From Caballeronia grimmiae (lineage in GTDB: Bacteria; Pseudomonadota; Gammaproteobacteria; Burkholderiales; Burkholderiaceae): a stretch of 64,000 nt of DNA. The translations under genes and the position numbers were made by a program. How positions within the stretch are numbered: position 1 is the stretch's first letter; the number at the start of each line of letters is the position of its first letter. The notes beneath the pieces are model-generated. The model was not told the DNA's origin. It saw only the letters and a list, made by a program, of their open reading frames with translations, and made no database searches. The DNA lies in the NCBI RefSeq assembly GCF_000698555.1, contig NZ_JFHE01000001.1:1-64000 (forward strand). Direction: 5' to 3'. Shown piece after piece: positions 29,481 through 38,867 of the stretch.

Positions 29481-29962
29481 TTCGAAAGTTCCTCGATCAA
29501 CTGGTCGATCTTCTCGCGGCTCATGAAGCTGCACATGCGGTGATTGTTCACCAGCATCACCGGCGCATCGCCGCACGAACCGAAGCACTCGCCTTCCTTC
29601 AGCGTGAACTTGCCGTCGGGCGTGGTCTCGCCGAAATCGATGCCGAGCTTCTGCTTCAGATACTGCGCCGCGCTGTCGGAGCCGCCATCCGGGCCCAACT
29701 GGCAAGGCAGGTTCGTGCAGAGCGTGATCTTGTGCTTACCGACCGGCGCCAGTTCGTACATCGTGTAGAAGGTGGCGACTTCCTGTACGGCAACAGGCGG
29801 CATGCCCAGATAGTCGGCGACGAACTTCATCAGTTCCGGCGACAGCCATCCGTGTTCCTCCTGCGCGACAGCGAGCGCAGCCATCACCGCCGACTGCTTT
29901 TGTTCGGCGGGATACTTCGCGATCGCACGATCGATTTCTTTGAGGCCTTCAGCTGAGATCAT
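29477..29962 (-). CDS. nuoE: NADH-quinone oxidoreductase subunit E
   Basis: A 161-residue thioredoxin-fold subunit with a [2Fe-2S] cluster (N1a). The cysteines are seen in Cys-Thr-Asn-Leu-Pro-Cys and Cys-Phe-Gly-Ser-Cys-Gly-Asp. The start at 29962 (Met-Ile-Ser-Ala-Glu) is the family-like one; seven extra residues are possible to 29983. The 168-base space to nuoD upstream has no obvious gene or hairpin and is unusually long for this operon. Confidence 0.95.
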   Translation of the reverse strand: MISAEGLKEIDRAIAKYPAEQKQSAVMAALAVAQEEHGWLSPELMKFVADYLGMPPVAVQEVATFYTMYELAPVGKHKITLCTNLPCQLGPDGGSDSAAQYLKQKLGIDFGETTPDGKFTLKEGECFGSCGDAPVMLVNNHRMCSFMSREKIDQLIEELSK

Positions 29963-30130
29963 TTTCAGACACGACTCTTTCAATTCCTACCGAACGAAAA
30001 CCTGCCGCGACCATCTTATTGCAGCAGACCTGGCGTCCTGCGGTTTCCTGTAATTGCTTCTACGCTTCCCGCTTCGATTCACCGCGACGGCGGCTCGATG
30101 AGCGCGCCGTGCTTGCAGCGGGCGAATGGA

Positions 30131-31384
30131 TCAGCGATCGATCTCGCCGAACACGATGTCTTGCGTACCGATGATCGTCACGGCGTCGGCAATCATGTGG
30201 CCGCGCGCCATTTCGTCGAGCGAGGCGAGGTGTGCATAACCGGGCGCACGGATCTTCAGGCGGTACGGCTTGTTCGCGCCGTCCGAGACCAGATAGATGC
30301 CGAATTCGCCCTTCGGATGCTCGATCGCGGCGTACGTCTCGCCTTCCGGCACATGGAAGCCTTCGGTAAAGAGCTTGAAGTGGTGAATCAGCTCTTCCAT
30401 GTTGCTCTTCATGCCGACACGCGACGGCGGCGCAACCTTGTGATTATCGATCATCACAGGGCCGGGATTCGCGCGCAGCCAGGCAATGCACTGTTTGGCG
30501 ATACGCGTGGATTGACGCATTTCTTCGACGCGCACCAGATAGCGGTCATAGCAATCGCCATTCACGCCGACGGGGATGTCGAAGTCGAGCTGGTCGTAGA
30601 CTTCGTACGGCTGCTTCTTGCGCAGGTCCCATTCGATGCCCGAACCGCGCAGCATCGCGCCGCTCATGCCGAGCTGCAATGCGCGCTCTGGGCTCACCAC
30701 GCCGATGCCGACCAGACGCTGCTTCCAGATGCGGTTGTCGGTGAGCAGCGTTTCGTACTCGTCGACATGACCGGGGAAACGCGTGAAGAAGTCGTCGATG
30801 AAGTCGAGCAGCGAACCCTGGCGGTTTTCGTTCATCCTCTCGAGCGCCTTCGCGTTGCGAATCTTCGAGACCTTGTATTGCGGCATCGCGTCCGGCAGAT
30901 CGCGATACACGCCGCCCGGACGATAGTAGGCCGCGTGCATGCGCGCGCCGGATACCGCCTCGTAGACGTCCATCAGGTCTTCGCGCTCGCGGAACGCGTA
31001 GAGGAACACGGCCATCGCGCCGACGTCGAGCGCGTGCGAGCCGATCCACATCAGGTGGTTCAGCACGCGCGTGATTTCATCGAACAGCACGCGGATGTAT
31101 TTCGCGCGCACCGGCACGTCGACGCCGAGCAGCTTCTCGATGGCGAGCACGTAAGCGTGCTCGTTACACATCATCGACACGTAGTCGAGACGGTCCATGT
31201 ACGGCACGGACTGAATGAACGTCTTGGTTTCCGCGAGCTTTTCGGTCGCGCGATGCAGCAGCCCGATGTGCGGATCGGCGCGCTGGATCACTTCGCCGTC
31301 CAGTTCCAGCACGAGGCGCAACACGCCGTGTGCGGCAGGGTGCTGCGGGCCAAAATTCAGCGTGTAATTCTTGATCTCTGCCAT
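30131..31384 (-). CDS. nuoD: NADH-quinone oxidoreductase subunit D
   Basis: A 417-residue 49-kDa-type subunit that shapes the quinone-binding pocket. It starts with the typical [16 protein letters not shown] motif, which contains the quinone-contacting His. The Pro-Tyr-Met-Asp-Arg-Leu-Asp-Tyr and C-terminal Asp-Ile-Val-Phe-Gly-Glu-Ile-Asp-Arg motifs are intact. 9 bases after nuoC. Confidence 0.97.
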   Translation of the reverse strand: MAEIKNYTLNFGPQHPAAHGVLRLVLELDGEVIQRADPHIGLLHRATEKLAETKTFIQSVPYMDRLDYVSMMCNEHAYVLAIEKLLGVDVPVRAKYIRVLFDEITRVLNHLMWIGSHALDVGAMAVFLYAFREREDLMDVYEAVSGARMHAAYYRPGGVYRDLPDAMPQYKVSKIRNAKALERMNENRQGSLLDFIDDFFTRFPGHVDEYETLLTDNRIWKQRLVGIGVVSPERALQLGMSGAMLRGSGIEWDLRKKQPYEVYDQLDFDIPVGVNGDCYDRYLVRVEEMRQSTRIAKQCIAWLRANPGPVMIDNHKVAPPSRVGMKSNMEELIHHFKLFTEGFHVPEGETYAAIEHPKGEFGIYLVSDGANKPYRLKIRAPGYAHLASLDEMARGHMIADAVTIIGTQDIVFGEIDR

Positions 31385-31393
31385 GACGCTCTC

Positions 31394-31996
31394 TTAATGT
31401 TTCAGGCCACCGTAGCGATCTTCGCGAATCACGCGCGGCGTGATCTCGCGCGGCTCGATCGTCACGGGCTGATACACGACGCGCTTCTCTTCCGGGTCAT
31501 AACGCATCTCGACGAAACCGCTCACCGGGAAGTCCTTGCGGAACGGATGGCCGATGAAGCCATAGTCCGTGAGAATGCGGCGCAGATCGGGGTGGCCTTC
31601 GAACACGATGCCGTACAGGTCGAATGCCTCGCGCTCGTACCAGTTTGCCGACGACCAGACGTCGACCACCGACGGCACGATCGGCACGTCGTCGTCCGGT
31701 GCGAATACGCGTACGCGCACGCGCCAGTTGTTCGACACGGAGAGGAGATGCAGAACGGCTGCGAAGCGCGGGCCTTCGTAGGCGCCGTCGCCATAGGTCG
31801 AATAGTCGACGCCGGCGAGGTCCATCAACTGCTCGAAACCGAGCGAGCGATCGTCGCGCAGCCGGGTTGCGACTTCGAGGTAATCGGCCGCCTTCACGAC
31901 GACCGTCAACTGACCCAGCGACTCGGTGATGCTCTGGAGACGGCCGCCAAACGCCGTCTCGAGGTTCGCCTTCAGGGTCTCGAGTTTGCTTGCCAT
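31394..31996 (-). CDS. nuoC: NADH-quinone oxidoreductase subunit C
   Basis: A 200-residue 30-kDa-type subunit, separate from nuoD as in most betaproteobacteria (fused in E. coli). The signature [12 protein letters not shown] is at about 120-131, followed by Arg-Arg-Ile-Leu-Thr-Asp-Tyr-Gly. It lies 20 bases after nuoB. Confidence 0.96.
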   Translation of the reverse strand: MASKLETLKANLETAFGGRLQSITESLGQLTVVVKAADYLEVATRLRDDRSLGFEQLMDLAGVDYSTYGDGAYEGPRFAAVLHLLSVSNNWRVRVRVFAPDDDVPIVPSVVDVWSSANWYEREAFDLYGIVFEGHPDLRRILTDYGFIGHPFRKDFPVSGFVEMRYDPEEKRVVYQPVTIEPREITPRVIREDRYGGLKH

Positions 31997-32016
31997 AGTT
32001 GGGGAGGCTCAGGCCT

Positions 32017-32496
32017 TTATTGACGGGCGATGGTGTTGGTGCGGCGAATCTTCGCCTGCAACTGGATCACGCCGTAGACCAGCGCTTCGGCCGTGGGAGG
32101 ACAGCCGGGAACGTAGACATCGACCGGAACGATTCGGTCGCAGCCGCGCACGACGGAGTACGAGTAGTGGTAATAGCCGCCACCGTTCGCGCACGAACCC
32201 ATCGAGATGACCCAGCGAGGCTCGGCCATCTGGTCGTACACCTTACGAAGCGCGGGCGCCATCTTGTTGCATAGCGTGCCGGCGACGATCATCACGTCGG
32301 ACTGACGCGGACTCGGGCGAAACACCACGCCGAAGCGGTCCAGGTCGTAGCGGGCCGCGCCCGCATGCATCATCTCGACCGCACAGCACGCGAGACCGAA
32401 CGTCATCGGCCACAACGAGCCGGTGCGCGTCCAGTTGATCAGCTTGTCAGCCGTGGTGGTGACAAAGCCTTCCTTCAAGACCCCTTCGATACTCAT
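32017..32496 (-). CDS. nuoB: NADH-quinone oxidoreductase subunit B
   Basis: A 159-residue subunit carrying cluster N2, the last cluster before quinone. The ligands are visible: tandem Cys-Cys in Leu-Ala-Cys-Cys-Ala-Val-Glu-Met-Met, then Gly-Ser-Cys-Ala-Asn-Gly-Gly-Gly and Pro-Gly-Cys-Pro-Pro. The start at 32496 (Met-Ser-Ile-Glu-Gly-Val) matches the family; the ORF extends to 32538 without support. 61 bases after nuoA. Confidence 0.97.
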
Positions 32497-32557
32497 TTGA
32501 TTTCCACTCCAGATGAGCAGCCAGCCAAAGCCGCCCATGAATCCGGTGATCTACCCG

Positions 32558-32917
32558 TTACTCCCAGTCGAGGCCGCCCTTTCTCCAGATGTAGGCGAAG
32601 CCGAGCAGGAATTCGAGCAGAAAGATCATCATGGCCATGAAGCCGGGCCAGCCGATATCACGCAGAGCCACGCCCCACGGAAACAGGAACGCCGTCTCAA
32701 GGTCGAAAATGATGAAAAGAATTGCGACGAGATAGTAACGCACATCGAACTTCATACGGGCGTCTTCGAAGGCTTCGAAGCCGCACTCGTAAGGTGCGTT
32801 CTTTTCGGTGTCAGGCTTGCTGGGACCGAGAATCTTGCCGATGCTGACCAACGCTATACCTAAACCAAGGCCCACCACGAGGAACAAGAAGACGGGGTAA
32901 TAGGGTGCGAGGTTCAA
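32558..32917 (-). CDS. nuoA: NADH-quinone oxidoreductase subunit A (TTG start)
   Basis: A 119-residue three-helix membrane subunit. The quinone-site loop Ala-Pro-Tyr-Glu-Cys-Gly-Phe-Glu with its conserved Cys is present. No ATG exists at the expected place: the first codon of the family sequence (Asn-Leu-Ala-x-Tyr-Tyr-Pro-Val) is preceded by TTG at 32917, with GAGG six bases upstream, so translation most likely starts at TTG. The longer open frame to 33136 runs into the tRNA-Leu gene and is not credible. First gene of the complex I operon. Confidence 0.92.
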   Translation of the reverse strand: MNLAPYYPVFLFLVVGLGLGIALVSIGKILGPSKPDTEKNAPYECGFEAFEDARMKFDVRYYLVAILFIIFDLETAFLFPWGVALRDIGWPGFMAMMIFLLEFLLGFAYIWRKGGLDWE

Positions 32918-33094
32918 GGCTATCCTCAGATCGGTAGGTTCGGTCAGTCGATGATTGGGCGCTTCTGCCGGGACAGACCACCCGGCGACGGAACTCACTT
33001 GGGACCACTCACGATGCCACGCGGCAGCATAAGGGTACTCCAGAAGTGACAATGCCAGCCGAAGCGAAGCAAGCGGCTGGCATTGGATAACTTT

Positions 33095-33179
33095 TGGTGC
33101 CGACGGCGAGACTCGAACTCGCACAGCTTTCGCCACTACCCCCTCAAGATAGCGTGTCTACCAATTTCACCACGTCGGC
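33095..33179 (-). tRNA. tRNA-Leu (anticodon GAG)
   Basis: An 85-nt class II tRNA. The 7-bp acceptor stem GCCGACG/CGTCGGC, discriminator A and encoded CCA are visible, and the T-arm holds GTTCGAGTC. The anticodon loop TTGAGGG on stem CTATC/GGTAG gives GAG, for CTC/CTT leucine codons. It lies between secG and nuoA, with its own near-consensus promoter, and may be co-transcribed with nuo. Confidence 0.95.
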
Positions 33180-33238
33180 ACTGTACTGCAATCCGGGAAA
33201 ACAACTTCTTAATTGCCGCGAATCGCTTCAAGACTTGA

Positions 33239-33267
33239 ATTATAACTAGGCCTCAAGAATTGTTCAA
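33239..33267 (-). promoter_or_regulatory. Sigma-70 promoter of tRNA-Leu and possibly the nuo operon
   Basis: On the minus strand TTGAAC (33262-33267) and a perfect TATAAT (33239-33244) are separated by exactly 17 bases. Transcription would start near 33232, about 53 bases before the tRNA. There is no terminator between the tRNA and nuoA, so this strong promoter could also serve complex I. Confidence 0.8.
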
Positions 33268-33306
33268 CGCATAAAACACGAATTTCGCGAAAATATGTCC
33301 CGGACG

Positions 33307-33672
33307 TTATTTCGGAACGTCAGTGCCCGGCGCCGCCGATGCGGGAGCCGTTGCGGCCGGTGCGGAGGCACCCGAAGCGGGCGCCGACGCAGCGGGAGCG
33401 GCACCGCCCAGCACGCCAGCCGAGGTCTGCGGCTTGTAGCTGCCGAGATAGGTCAACGCAAGCGTCGTGATGAAGAAGATCGCCGCGAGGACGGCGGTGG
33501 TGCGCGAGAGGAAGTTCGCCGATCCGGTTGCGCCGAACAGGCTTCCCGATGCGCCGCTGCCGAACGCCGCGCCCATGTCTGCGCCCTTGCCGTGTTGCAG
33601 CAGCACGAGCCCGATAACGCCAAGCGCCGACAGCAACTGGACGACGATAATCAATGTCTTCAAATACAGCAT
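33307..33672 (-). CDS. secG: Preprotein translocase subunit SecG
   Basis: A 121-residue inner-membrane protein of the SecYEG channel. Two hydrophobic helices (about 4-22 and 58-76) flank the conserved loop Leu-Leu-Gln-His-Gly-Lys-Gly-Ala-Asp-Met-Gly-Ala-Ala-Phe-Gly. The C-terminal 40 residues are an Ala/Pro/Ser low-complexity tail, common in betaproteobacterial SecG. It follows tpiA by 80 bases. Confidence 0.94.
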   Translation of the reverse strand: MLYLKTLIIVVQLLSALGVIGLVLLQHGKGADMGAAFGSGASGSLFGATGSANFLSRTTAVLAAIFFITTLALTYLGSYKPQTSAGVLGGAAPAASAPASGASAPAATAPASAAPGTDVPK

Positions 33673-33752
33673 TTAAACTCACCTAGATCTTGATGTTTCC
33701 GTGACACTCACGTGCCGCGACTTACTCTTTCTACTGCCCTGCGTCCGGCCGC

Positions 33753-34526
33753 TTATCGCGTCGCGGTGTGCGCCGCCTGGCAGATCGCAAGAAAATCTTT
33801 CGACTTCAGCGACGCGCCGCCAATCAGCCCGCCGTCGATGTCCCGTTGCCCGAACAATTCCTGCGCGTTCTCGGGCTTCACGCTGCCGCCATACAACACC
33901 GGCACGTTCGCTACCGCTTCGCCCTTCTCGGCCAGCTTGCCCCGCACGAAGGCGTGAACGCCCTGCGCCTGCTCGGCCGTCGCGCTCTTGCCCGTGCCGA
34001 TCGCCCACACCGGTTCATAGGCGATGACGATGCGCGCCGCTTCCTCCGCGCTCAACATAAGAAGCACGGCGTCCAGTTGCGCGCCGATGACTTGCTCCGT
34101 CGCGCCGGATTCGCGCTCTTCGAGCGTTTCGCCGATACAGACGATGGGCGTCAAACCCGCTTCCAGCGCACGACGGGCCTTCGCCGCGACCAGCTCGGGC
34201 GTTTCGCGATGATACGCGCGCCGCTCCGAATGCCCGACGATCGCATACGTCGCGCCGAAGTCAGCTGCCATTTCCGCAGCGACTTCACCGGTGTAGGCGC
34301 CTTGCGCGTGCGCCGAAATATCCTGCACGCCCCAGCGCAACAGCGAGCCGGAAAGCAGCGCCTGCGATTGCGCGAGATACGGGCACGGCACGCATACGCC
34401 GACACTCACGCCATTCTGCAAAGCCGATGCGCCTGCGGCGACTTCGGTCAGCAGGGCCGCGTTGTCCTTGATGCGACCATGCATCTTCCAGTTGCCCACC
34501 ACCAGTTTTGCTCGTTCTCTGGACAT
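33753..34526 (-). CDS. tpiA: Triosephosphate isomerase
   Basis: A 257-residue TIM-barrel enzyme interconverting glyceraldehyde 3-phosphate and dihydroxyacetone phosphate. The substrate lysine sits in Val-Gly-Asn-Trp-Lys-Met-His, the catalytic His in Gly-His-Ser-Glu-Arg-Arg, and the catalytic Glu in [11 protein letters not shown]. Length and motifs are standard. The tpiA-secG-tRNA-nuo arrangement is typical for proteobacteria. Cytosolic. Confidence 0.96.
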   Translation of the reverse strand: MSRERAKLVVGNWKMHGRIKDNAALLTEVAAGASALQNGVSVGVCVPCPYLAQSQALLSGSLLRWGVQDISAHAQGAYTGEVAAEMAADFGATYAIVGHSERRAYHRETPELVAAKARRALEAGLTPIVCIGETLEERESGATEQVIGAQLDAVLLMLSAEEAARIVIAYEPVWAIGTGKSATAEQAQGVHAFVRGKLAEKGEAVANVPVLYGGSVKPENAQELFGQRDIDGGLIGGASLKSKDFLAICQAAHTATR

Positions 34527-34712
34527 TGTCTCGTCGCTCGGCGGCTTTCGACAGCCGCCTTCTTAGTCGATCAGACGGCCTCTCGATACGGAAGCCGCCC
34601 TGTTATTGGAATGAAGCGCTGTGAACTGCAAACTGCTTACAAAACAGGCGATTTTACTGTGATACGGCGAAACCGGTCAAACCGCCAAAGCCGCTGCCGT
34701 TGCATTGCGCTG

Positions 34713-35729
34713 TCACGCGTTCTCGCGCCAGTCGAGCACGATCTTGCCAACGTGGGTGCTGCTCTCCATCAACGCATGGGCGGCAGCCGCCTCGGCCGCC
34801 GGAAATACCTGGTGGATCACCGGCTTGATGCGTCCCGCTTCGATCTCCGGCCACACGCGCTCCTTCAGCTTCGCGGCGATCTTCGCCTTGAACGCAACAG
34901 GACGCGGACGCAGCGTCGAGCCGGTGATAACGAGCCGGCGGCGCAAGATGTCGTTCAGATTGATTTCCGCCTTCGCGCCGCCGAGCAGCGCGATCACGCA
35001 GACGCGGCCGCCGTCGGCCAGTGCCTTCAGCTCGCGCGGCAGATAGTCGCCGGCGACCATATCGAGAATGACGTCGACGCCGCGATCGTTCGTCAGCGAT
35101 TTCACCACTTCGACGAAATCTTCCGTCTTGTAGTTGATCGCGCGCTCCGCGCCGAGCGATTCGCAGGCGCGGCACTTTTCGTCGCTGCCAGCCGTGGCGA
35201 ACACGCGAAAACCGAGCGCCCGCGCAATCTGAATCGCCGTCACGCCGATACCGCTCGATCCGCCCTGCACGAGCAGCGTCTCCTCCTCACCGTTCTCGCC
35301 GGCGCCGAGATGCGCGCGCTCGAACACGTTGCTCCATACGGTGAAGAACGTCTCGGGCAGCGAGGCCGCCTCGATATCGGAAAGGCCTGCCGGCACCGGC
35401 AGGCATTGCTCGATCGGCGCGACCGCGTATTCCGCATAGCCGCCGCCCGCGAGCAGCGCGCACACGCGATCGCCCTTCTTGAGACCGAACGGGTTGTGCT
35501 TCGAATCGAAGTCGCCATCGACGATCTCGCCCGCCACTTCAAGCCCCGGCAGATCCGACGCGCCCGGCGGCGGTGCATACGCGCCCTTGCGTTGAAAGAC
35601 GTCGGGCCGGTTCACGCCCGAAGCCGCGACCTTGATCAGTACTTCGCCCTCGCCCGCTTCGGGCATCGGACGTTCGCCCAGCTTCAGCACTTCGGGTGCG
35701 CCGAACTCCGTGATTTCGATGGCCTTCAT
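34713..35729 (-). CDS. NAD(P)H-quinone oxidoreductase (PIG3/Qor type, zinc-free MDR)
   Basis: A 338-residue medium-chain dehydrogenase/reductase. The N-terminal GroES-like domain (Gly-Val-Asn-Arg-Pro-Asp) lacks catalytic zinc cysteines, and the Rossmann motif Gly-Gly-Ser-Ser-Gly-Ile-Gly is at about 153. This pattern fits PIG3-type quinone oxidoreductases, which reduce quinones with NADPH. It is located between pnp and tpiA on the same strand, 186 bases from tpiA, with no evident terminator. Confidence 0.86.
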   Translation of the reverse strand: MKAIEITEFGAPEVLKLGERPMPEAGEGEVLIKVAASGVNRPDVFQRKGAYAPPPGASDLPGLEVAGEIVDGDFDSKHNPFGLKKGDRVCALLAGGGYAEYAVAPIEQCLPVPAGLSDIEAASLPETFFTVWSNVFERAHLGAGENGEEETLLVQGGSSGIGVTAIQIARALGFRVFATAGSDEKCRACESLGAERAINYKTEDFVEVVKSLTNDRGVDVILDMVAGDYLPRELKALADGGRVCVIALLGGAKAEINLNDILRRRLVITGSTLRPRPVAFKAKIAAKLKERVWPEIEAGRIKPVIHQVFPAAEAAAAHALMESSTHVGKIVLDWRENA

Positions 35730-35879
35730 AGCTTTCCCCTGAATGCGTGGCAGGTTGATCGAATGACGCTACGGCTCGAATCGGATGGCAGTGCGCACGC
35801 GACGCGCGCTTCACGCGCCACACTGCCATCGAATCCGATGACGCGTCGGACAATGCATAGCCCGAACGCCGTCATACAT

Positions 35880-35913
35880 GAAAACGGCCGGCTCGCGCAG
35901 GCGAGCCGGCCGT
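35880..35913 (-). terminator. Terminator downstream of pnp
   Basis: A perfect 13-bp GC-rich stem (35884-35896 with 35901-35913) and a 4-nt loop; on the minus strand it is followed by TTTTCAT. It lies 15 bases after the pnp stop. Confidence 0.88.
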
Positions 35914-35928
35914 CGACACATTACCGCA

Positions 35929-38064
35929 TTACTGCTGCGGGTGCGTCGTCTCGGCTGGGGCGCCTTCGTTCAGCAACGCCTTGGCCGACAAACGCACACG
36001 GCCCTTCTCGTCCGTCTGGATGACCTTGACCTTCACGATCTGGCCTTCCTTCAGATAGTCGTTGATGTCCTTCACGCGCTCGTTGACGATTTCCGAGATG
36101 TGCAGCAGACCGTCCTTGCCCGGCAGGATGTTCACGATCGCGCCGAAATCCAGCAGCTTCAGCACCGGACCTTCGTAGATCTGGCCGACTTCCACTTCAG
36201 CCGTGATGTTCTCGATGCGCTTCTTCGCCTCGGCCATGCCTTCGGAACTCGTGCTTGCGATCGTCACCACGCCGTCGTCGGAAATATCGATCGTCGTGTT
36301 GGTTTCTTCCGTCAGCGCGCGGATCACCGAACCGCCCTTGCCGATCACGTCGCGGATCTTTTCCGGGTTGATCTTCAGCGTGATCATGCGCGGCGCGAAC
36401 TCGGACAGTTCCGTGTTCGTGCCCGGCACGGCGCTGGTCATCTTGCCGAGGATGTGCATGCGGCCTTCCTTCGCTTGCGCGAGCGCGACCTGCATGATTT
36501 CCTTCGTGATGCCCTGGATCTTGATGTCCATCTGCAGCGCGGTTACGCCTTGCGCCGTGCCGGCCACCTTGAAGTCCATGTCGCCGAGGTGATCTTCGTC
36601 GCCGAGGATGTCGGTCAGAACCGCGAACTTGTTGCCTTCGAGAATCAGGCCCATTGCGATGCCCGCGACGTGCGCCTTCATCGGCACGCCGGCGTCCATC
36701 AGCGCGAGGCAGCCGCCGCAGACCGAAGCCATCGACGACGAACCGTTCGATTCCGTGATTTCCGACACGACGCGGATCGAGTAGCCGAATTCGTCGGCGC
36801 TCGGCAGACACGGGACCAGCGCGCGCTTCGCCAGGCGGCCGTGGCCGATTTCGCGGCGCTTCGGCGAACCGACGCGGCCGGTTTCGCCGGTCGCGAACGG
36901 GGGCATGTTGTAGTGGAGCATGAAGCGCTCGCGGTACTCGCCTTCGAGGGCGTCGATGTTCTGCTCATCGCCCTTCGTGCCGAGCGTGGCGACGACCAGC
37001 GCTTGCGTCTCGCCGCGCGTGAAAAGCGCCGAGCCGTGCGTGCGCGGCAGCACGCCAGTGCGGATTTCGATCGGACGCACCGTGCGCGTGTCGCGGCCGT
37101 CGATACGCGGTTCGCCGTTCAGGATCTGCGTACGGACGATCTTCGCTTCGATGTCGAACAGAACGTTGCCGACGGTGGCCGCATCCGCTGCCGCCGTGCC
37201 CGATGCCGCCGCTTCTTCGGCCAGCTTCGCGGACGTCGCTGCGAAGACTTCCTTCAGCTTGGCCGAACGCGCTTGCTTGTTGCGCAGCTGGTAAGCCGCT
37301 TCGAGTTCCGGCTTGGCGATTTCGGTCACGCGCGCAATCAGCGCTTCGTTCTTCGGCGCCGGCTGCCAGTCCCATTCCGGCTTGCCGCCGTCGCGCACGA
37401 GTTCGTGGATCGCGTCGATCGCGGTTTGCATCTGGTCATGACCGTACACGACCGCGCCGAGCATCACTTCTTCCGAAAGCTGCTGCGCTTCGGATTCGAC
37501 CATCAGCACCGCGCGCTCCGTGCCCGCGACGACCAGATCCAGCGCCGATTCCTTCATCTGCGCGCGCGTCGGGTTGAGCACGTATTCGTTGTTGATGTAC
37601 GCGACGCGTGCAGCGCCGACCGGGCCGTTGAACGGCAGGCCGGAAACGGCCAGCGCTGCGGACGCGCCGATCAGCGCGGGAATGTCCGCCGGAACTTCCG
37701 GGTTCAGCGACAGGACGTGAATCACGACCTGCACTTCGTTATAGAAGCCTTCCGGGAACAGCGGACGCAGCGGACGGTCGATCAGGCGCGAGATGAGCGT
37801 CTCGCCTTCCGACGGACGGCCTTCGCGGCGGAAGAAGCCGCCGGGGATCTTGCCGGCCGCATAGGTCTTTTCGAGGTAATCGACGGTCAGCGGGAAGAAG
37901 TCCTGACCCGGCTTGGCCGTCTTCGCGCCGACGACCGTGGCCAGAACCACGGTGTCTTCCACGTCGACGACGACCGCGCCGCTCGCCTGACGCGCGATTT
38001 CACCCGTTTCGAGGCGGACGTTGTGTTGTCCCCACTTAAATTCTTTAACGATTTTATTGAACAT
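35929..38064 (-). CDS. pnp: Polyribonucleotide nucleotidyltransferase (PNPase)
   Basis: A 711-residue 3'-to-5' phosphorolytic exoribonuclease. Two RNase PH domains are separated by a helical domain; the second holds the catalytic Asp segment [13 protein letters not shown]. A KH domain (Val-Ile-Gly-Lys-Gly-Gly-Ser-Val-Ile) and an S1 domain close the protein. The start at 38064 matches the family (Met-Phe-Asn-Lys-Ile-Val-Lys). It is downstream of rpsO, as in E. coli. A large inverted repeat in its leader (38171-38216) may mediate autoregulation. Confidence 0.96.
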   Translation of the reverse strand: MFNKIVKEFKWGQHNVRLETGEIARQASGAVVVDVEDTVVLATVVGAKTAKPGQDFFPLTVDYLEKTYAAGKIPGGFFRREGRPSEGETLISRLIDRPLRPLFPEGFYNEVQVVIHVLSLNPEVPADIPALIGASAALAVSGLPFNGPVGAARVAYINNEYVLNPTRAQMKESALDLVVAGTERAVLMVESEAQQLSEEVMLGAVVYGHDQMQTAIDAIHELVRDGGKPEWDWQPAPKNEALIARVTEIAKPELEAAYQLRNKQARSAKLKEVFAATSAKLAEEAAASGTAAADAATVGNVLFDIEAKIVRTQILNGEPRIDGRDTRTVRPIEIRTGVLPRTHGSALFTRGETQALVVATLGTKGDEQNIDALEGEYRERFMLHYNMPPFATGETGRVGSPKRREIGHGRLAKRALVPCLPSADEFGYSIRVVSEITESNGSSSMASVCGGCLALMDAGVPMKAHVAGIAMGLILEGNKFAVLTDILGDEDHLGDMDFKVAGTAQGVTALQMDIKIQGITKEIMQVALAQAKEGRMHILGKMTSAVPGTNTELSEFAPRMITLKINPEKIRDVIGKGGSVIRALTEETNTTIDISDDGVVTIASTSSEGMAEAKKRIENITAEVEVGQIYEGPVLKLLDFGAIVNILPGKDGLLHISEIVNERVKDINDYLKEGQIVKVKVIQTDEKGRVRLSAKALLNEGAPAETTHPQQ

Positions 38065-38170
38065 TGCGACTCCTTCTAGGTTGCGCCGCGCCTTCGATCG
38101 AGCGCATGAGGCTACCGAGCGGCGCTGGGCTGGGACGGTCCCGCGCCACGCTTGAGAGGTGTGTTTATGC

Positions 38171-38216
38171 CATTCCAGCGCGACGCGCGTTCGCGCCGCC
38201 GTGCCGCGCTGGAATG
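38171..38216 (-). promoter_or_regulatory. Large hairpin in pnp leader, candidate RNase III/PNPase autoregulation element
   Basis: A perfect 12-bp inverted repeat, CATTCCAGCGCG (38171-38182) and its complement at 38205-38216, encloses a 22-nt GC-rich segment. It ends 107 bases upstream of the pnp start codon. In E. coli the pnp leader forms a long stem that RNase III cuts and PNPase then uses to repress its own synthesis; position and size here are similar. No T tract follows, so it is not a terminator. The remaining stretch 38065-38353 holds no gene. Confidence 0.5.
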
Positions 38217-38353
38217 ACACAAAGCTCTGCCGCGAGGCTGGACCGTGCATCGGACCGGATGACTCATCCGGGTAAAACTGAAATTGCTGACTTCAACAAC
38301 ACGTGCCGACCATACAAACTTCGATCAGGCACCACTTCGCGAGCGGATCGCGC

Positions 38354-38391
38354 AAAAACAAAATGCCTGTATCAGCGAACTGACACAGGCA
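38354..38391 (-). terminator. Terminator between rpsO and pnp
   Basis: Stem TGCCTGTATCAG / CTGACACAGGCA (38364-38375 with 38380-38391, one mismatch) with a TTCG tetraloop on the minus strand, followed by TTTTGTTTTT. Probably gives partial termination after rpsO. Confidence 0.85.
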
Positions 38392-38432
38392 CTTCGTTAG
38401 AACGCTGGCCGCGAAGCCACGTTATGGGCCAA

Positions 38433-38702
38433 TTACTTGCGCAGACCCAGCTTTTCGATCAGCGAGCGATAACGGTCCGCATCCTTGCCCTTCAGGTAGT
38501 CGAGCAGCTTGCGACGGCGGCTCACCATGCGCAGCAGACCGCGGCGGCTGTGGTGGTCCTTCGTGTGGGCCTTGAAGTGGACGGTCAGTTCGTTGATGCG
38601 GCTCGTGAGCAGTGCAACTTGCACTTCGGGGGAGCCGGTGTCGTTGGCGCCGCGCGCGTACTCAGCGACGACGTCGGATTTCTTGACTTCTGCTACGGAC
38701 AT
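38433..38702 (-). CDS. rpsO: 30S ribosomal protein S15
   Basis: An 89-residue small-subunit protein that binds 16S rRNA. The S15 signature is complete: [11 protein letters not shown]-x-Arg-Ile followed by Lys-Asp-His-His-Ser-Arg-Arg-Gly-Leu. The start at 38702 gives the usual length; the frame extends to 38795 without support. It precedes pnp on the same strand. Confidence 0.97.
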   Translation of the reverse strand: MSVAEVKKSDVVAEYARGANDTGSPEVQVALLTSRINELTVHFKAHTKDHHSRRGLLRMVSRRRKLLDYLKGKDADRYRSLIEKLGLRK

Positions 38703-38825
38703 TTGCTTTTCCTTTGAAACAGACAGGCGGTCACGGAAGAAAGGCCGTGCCGTGGTTTGCTTCGACGGACTCGGCCTGAGCCCGTCTCCTTTCATCTCTA
38801 GCTTTACGCCAAAAACGAAGCGCAG

Positions 38826-38831
38826 AGTATA
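38826..38831 (-). promoter_or_regulatory. Extended -10 promoter for rpsO
   Basis: On the minus strand TATACT is preceded by TG at the extended -10 position (TGCTATACT). No consensus -35 is seen, consistent with an extended -10 promoter. The start point would be about 117 bases upstream of the rpsO ATG. Confidence 0.5.
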
Positions 38832-38867
38832 GCACAGGGCACGGCCGGCACGCGACCGCCCCTGGGC

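Noticed and set aside
35878..38079. A 733-codon frame antisense to pnp
   Set aside because: Covers pnp exactly and starts within the pnp terminator; Arg/His/Asp-rich shadow.
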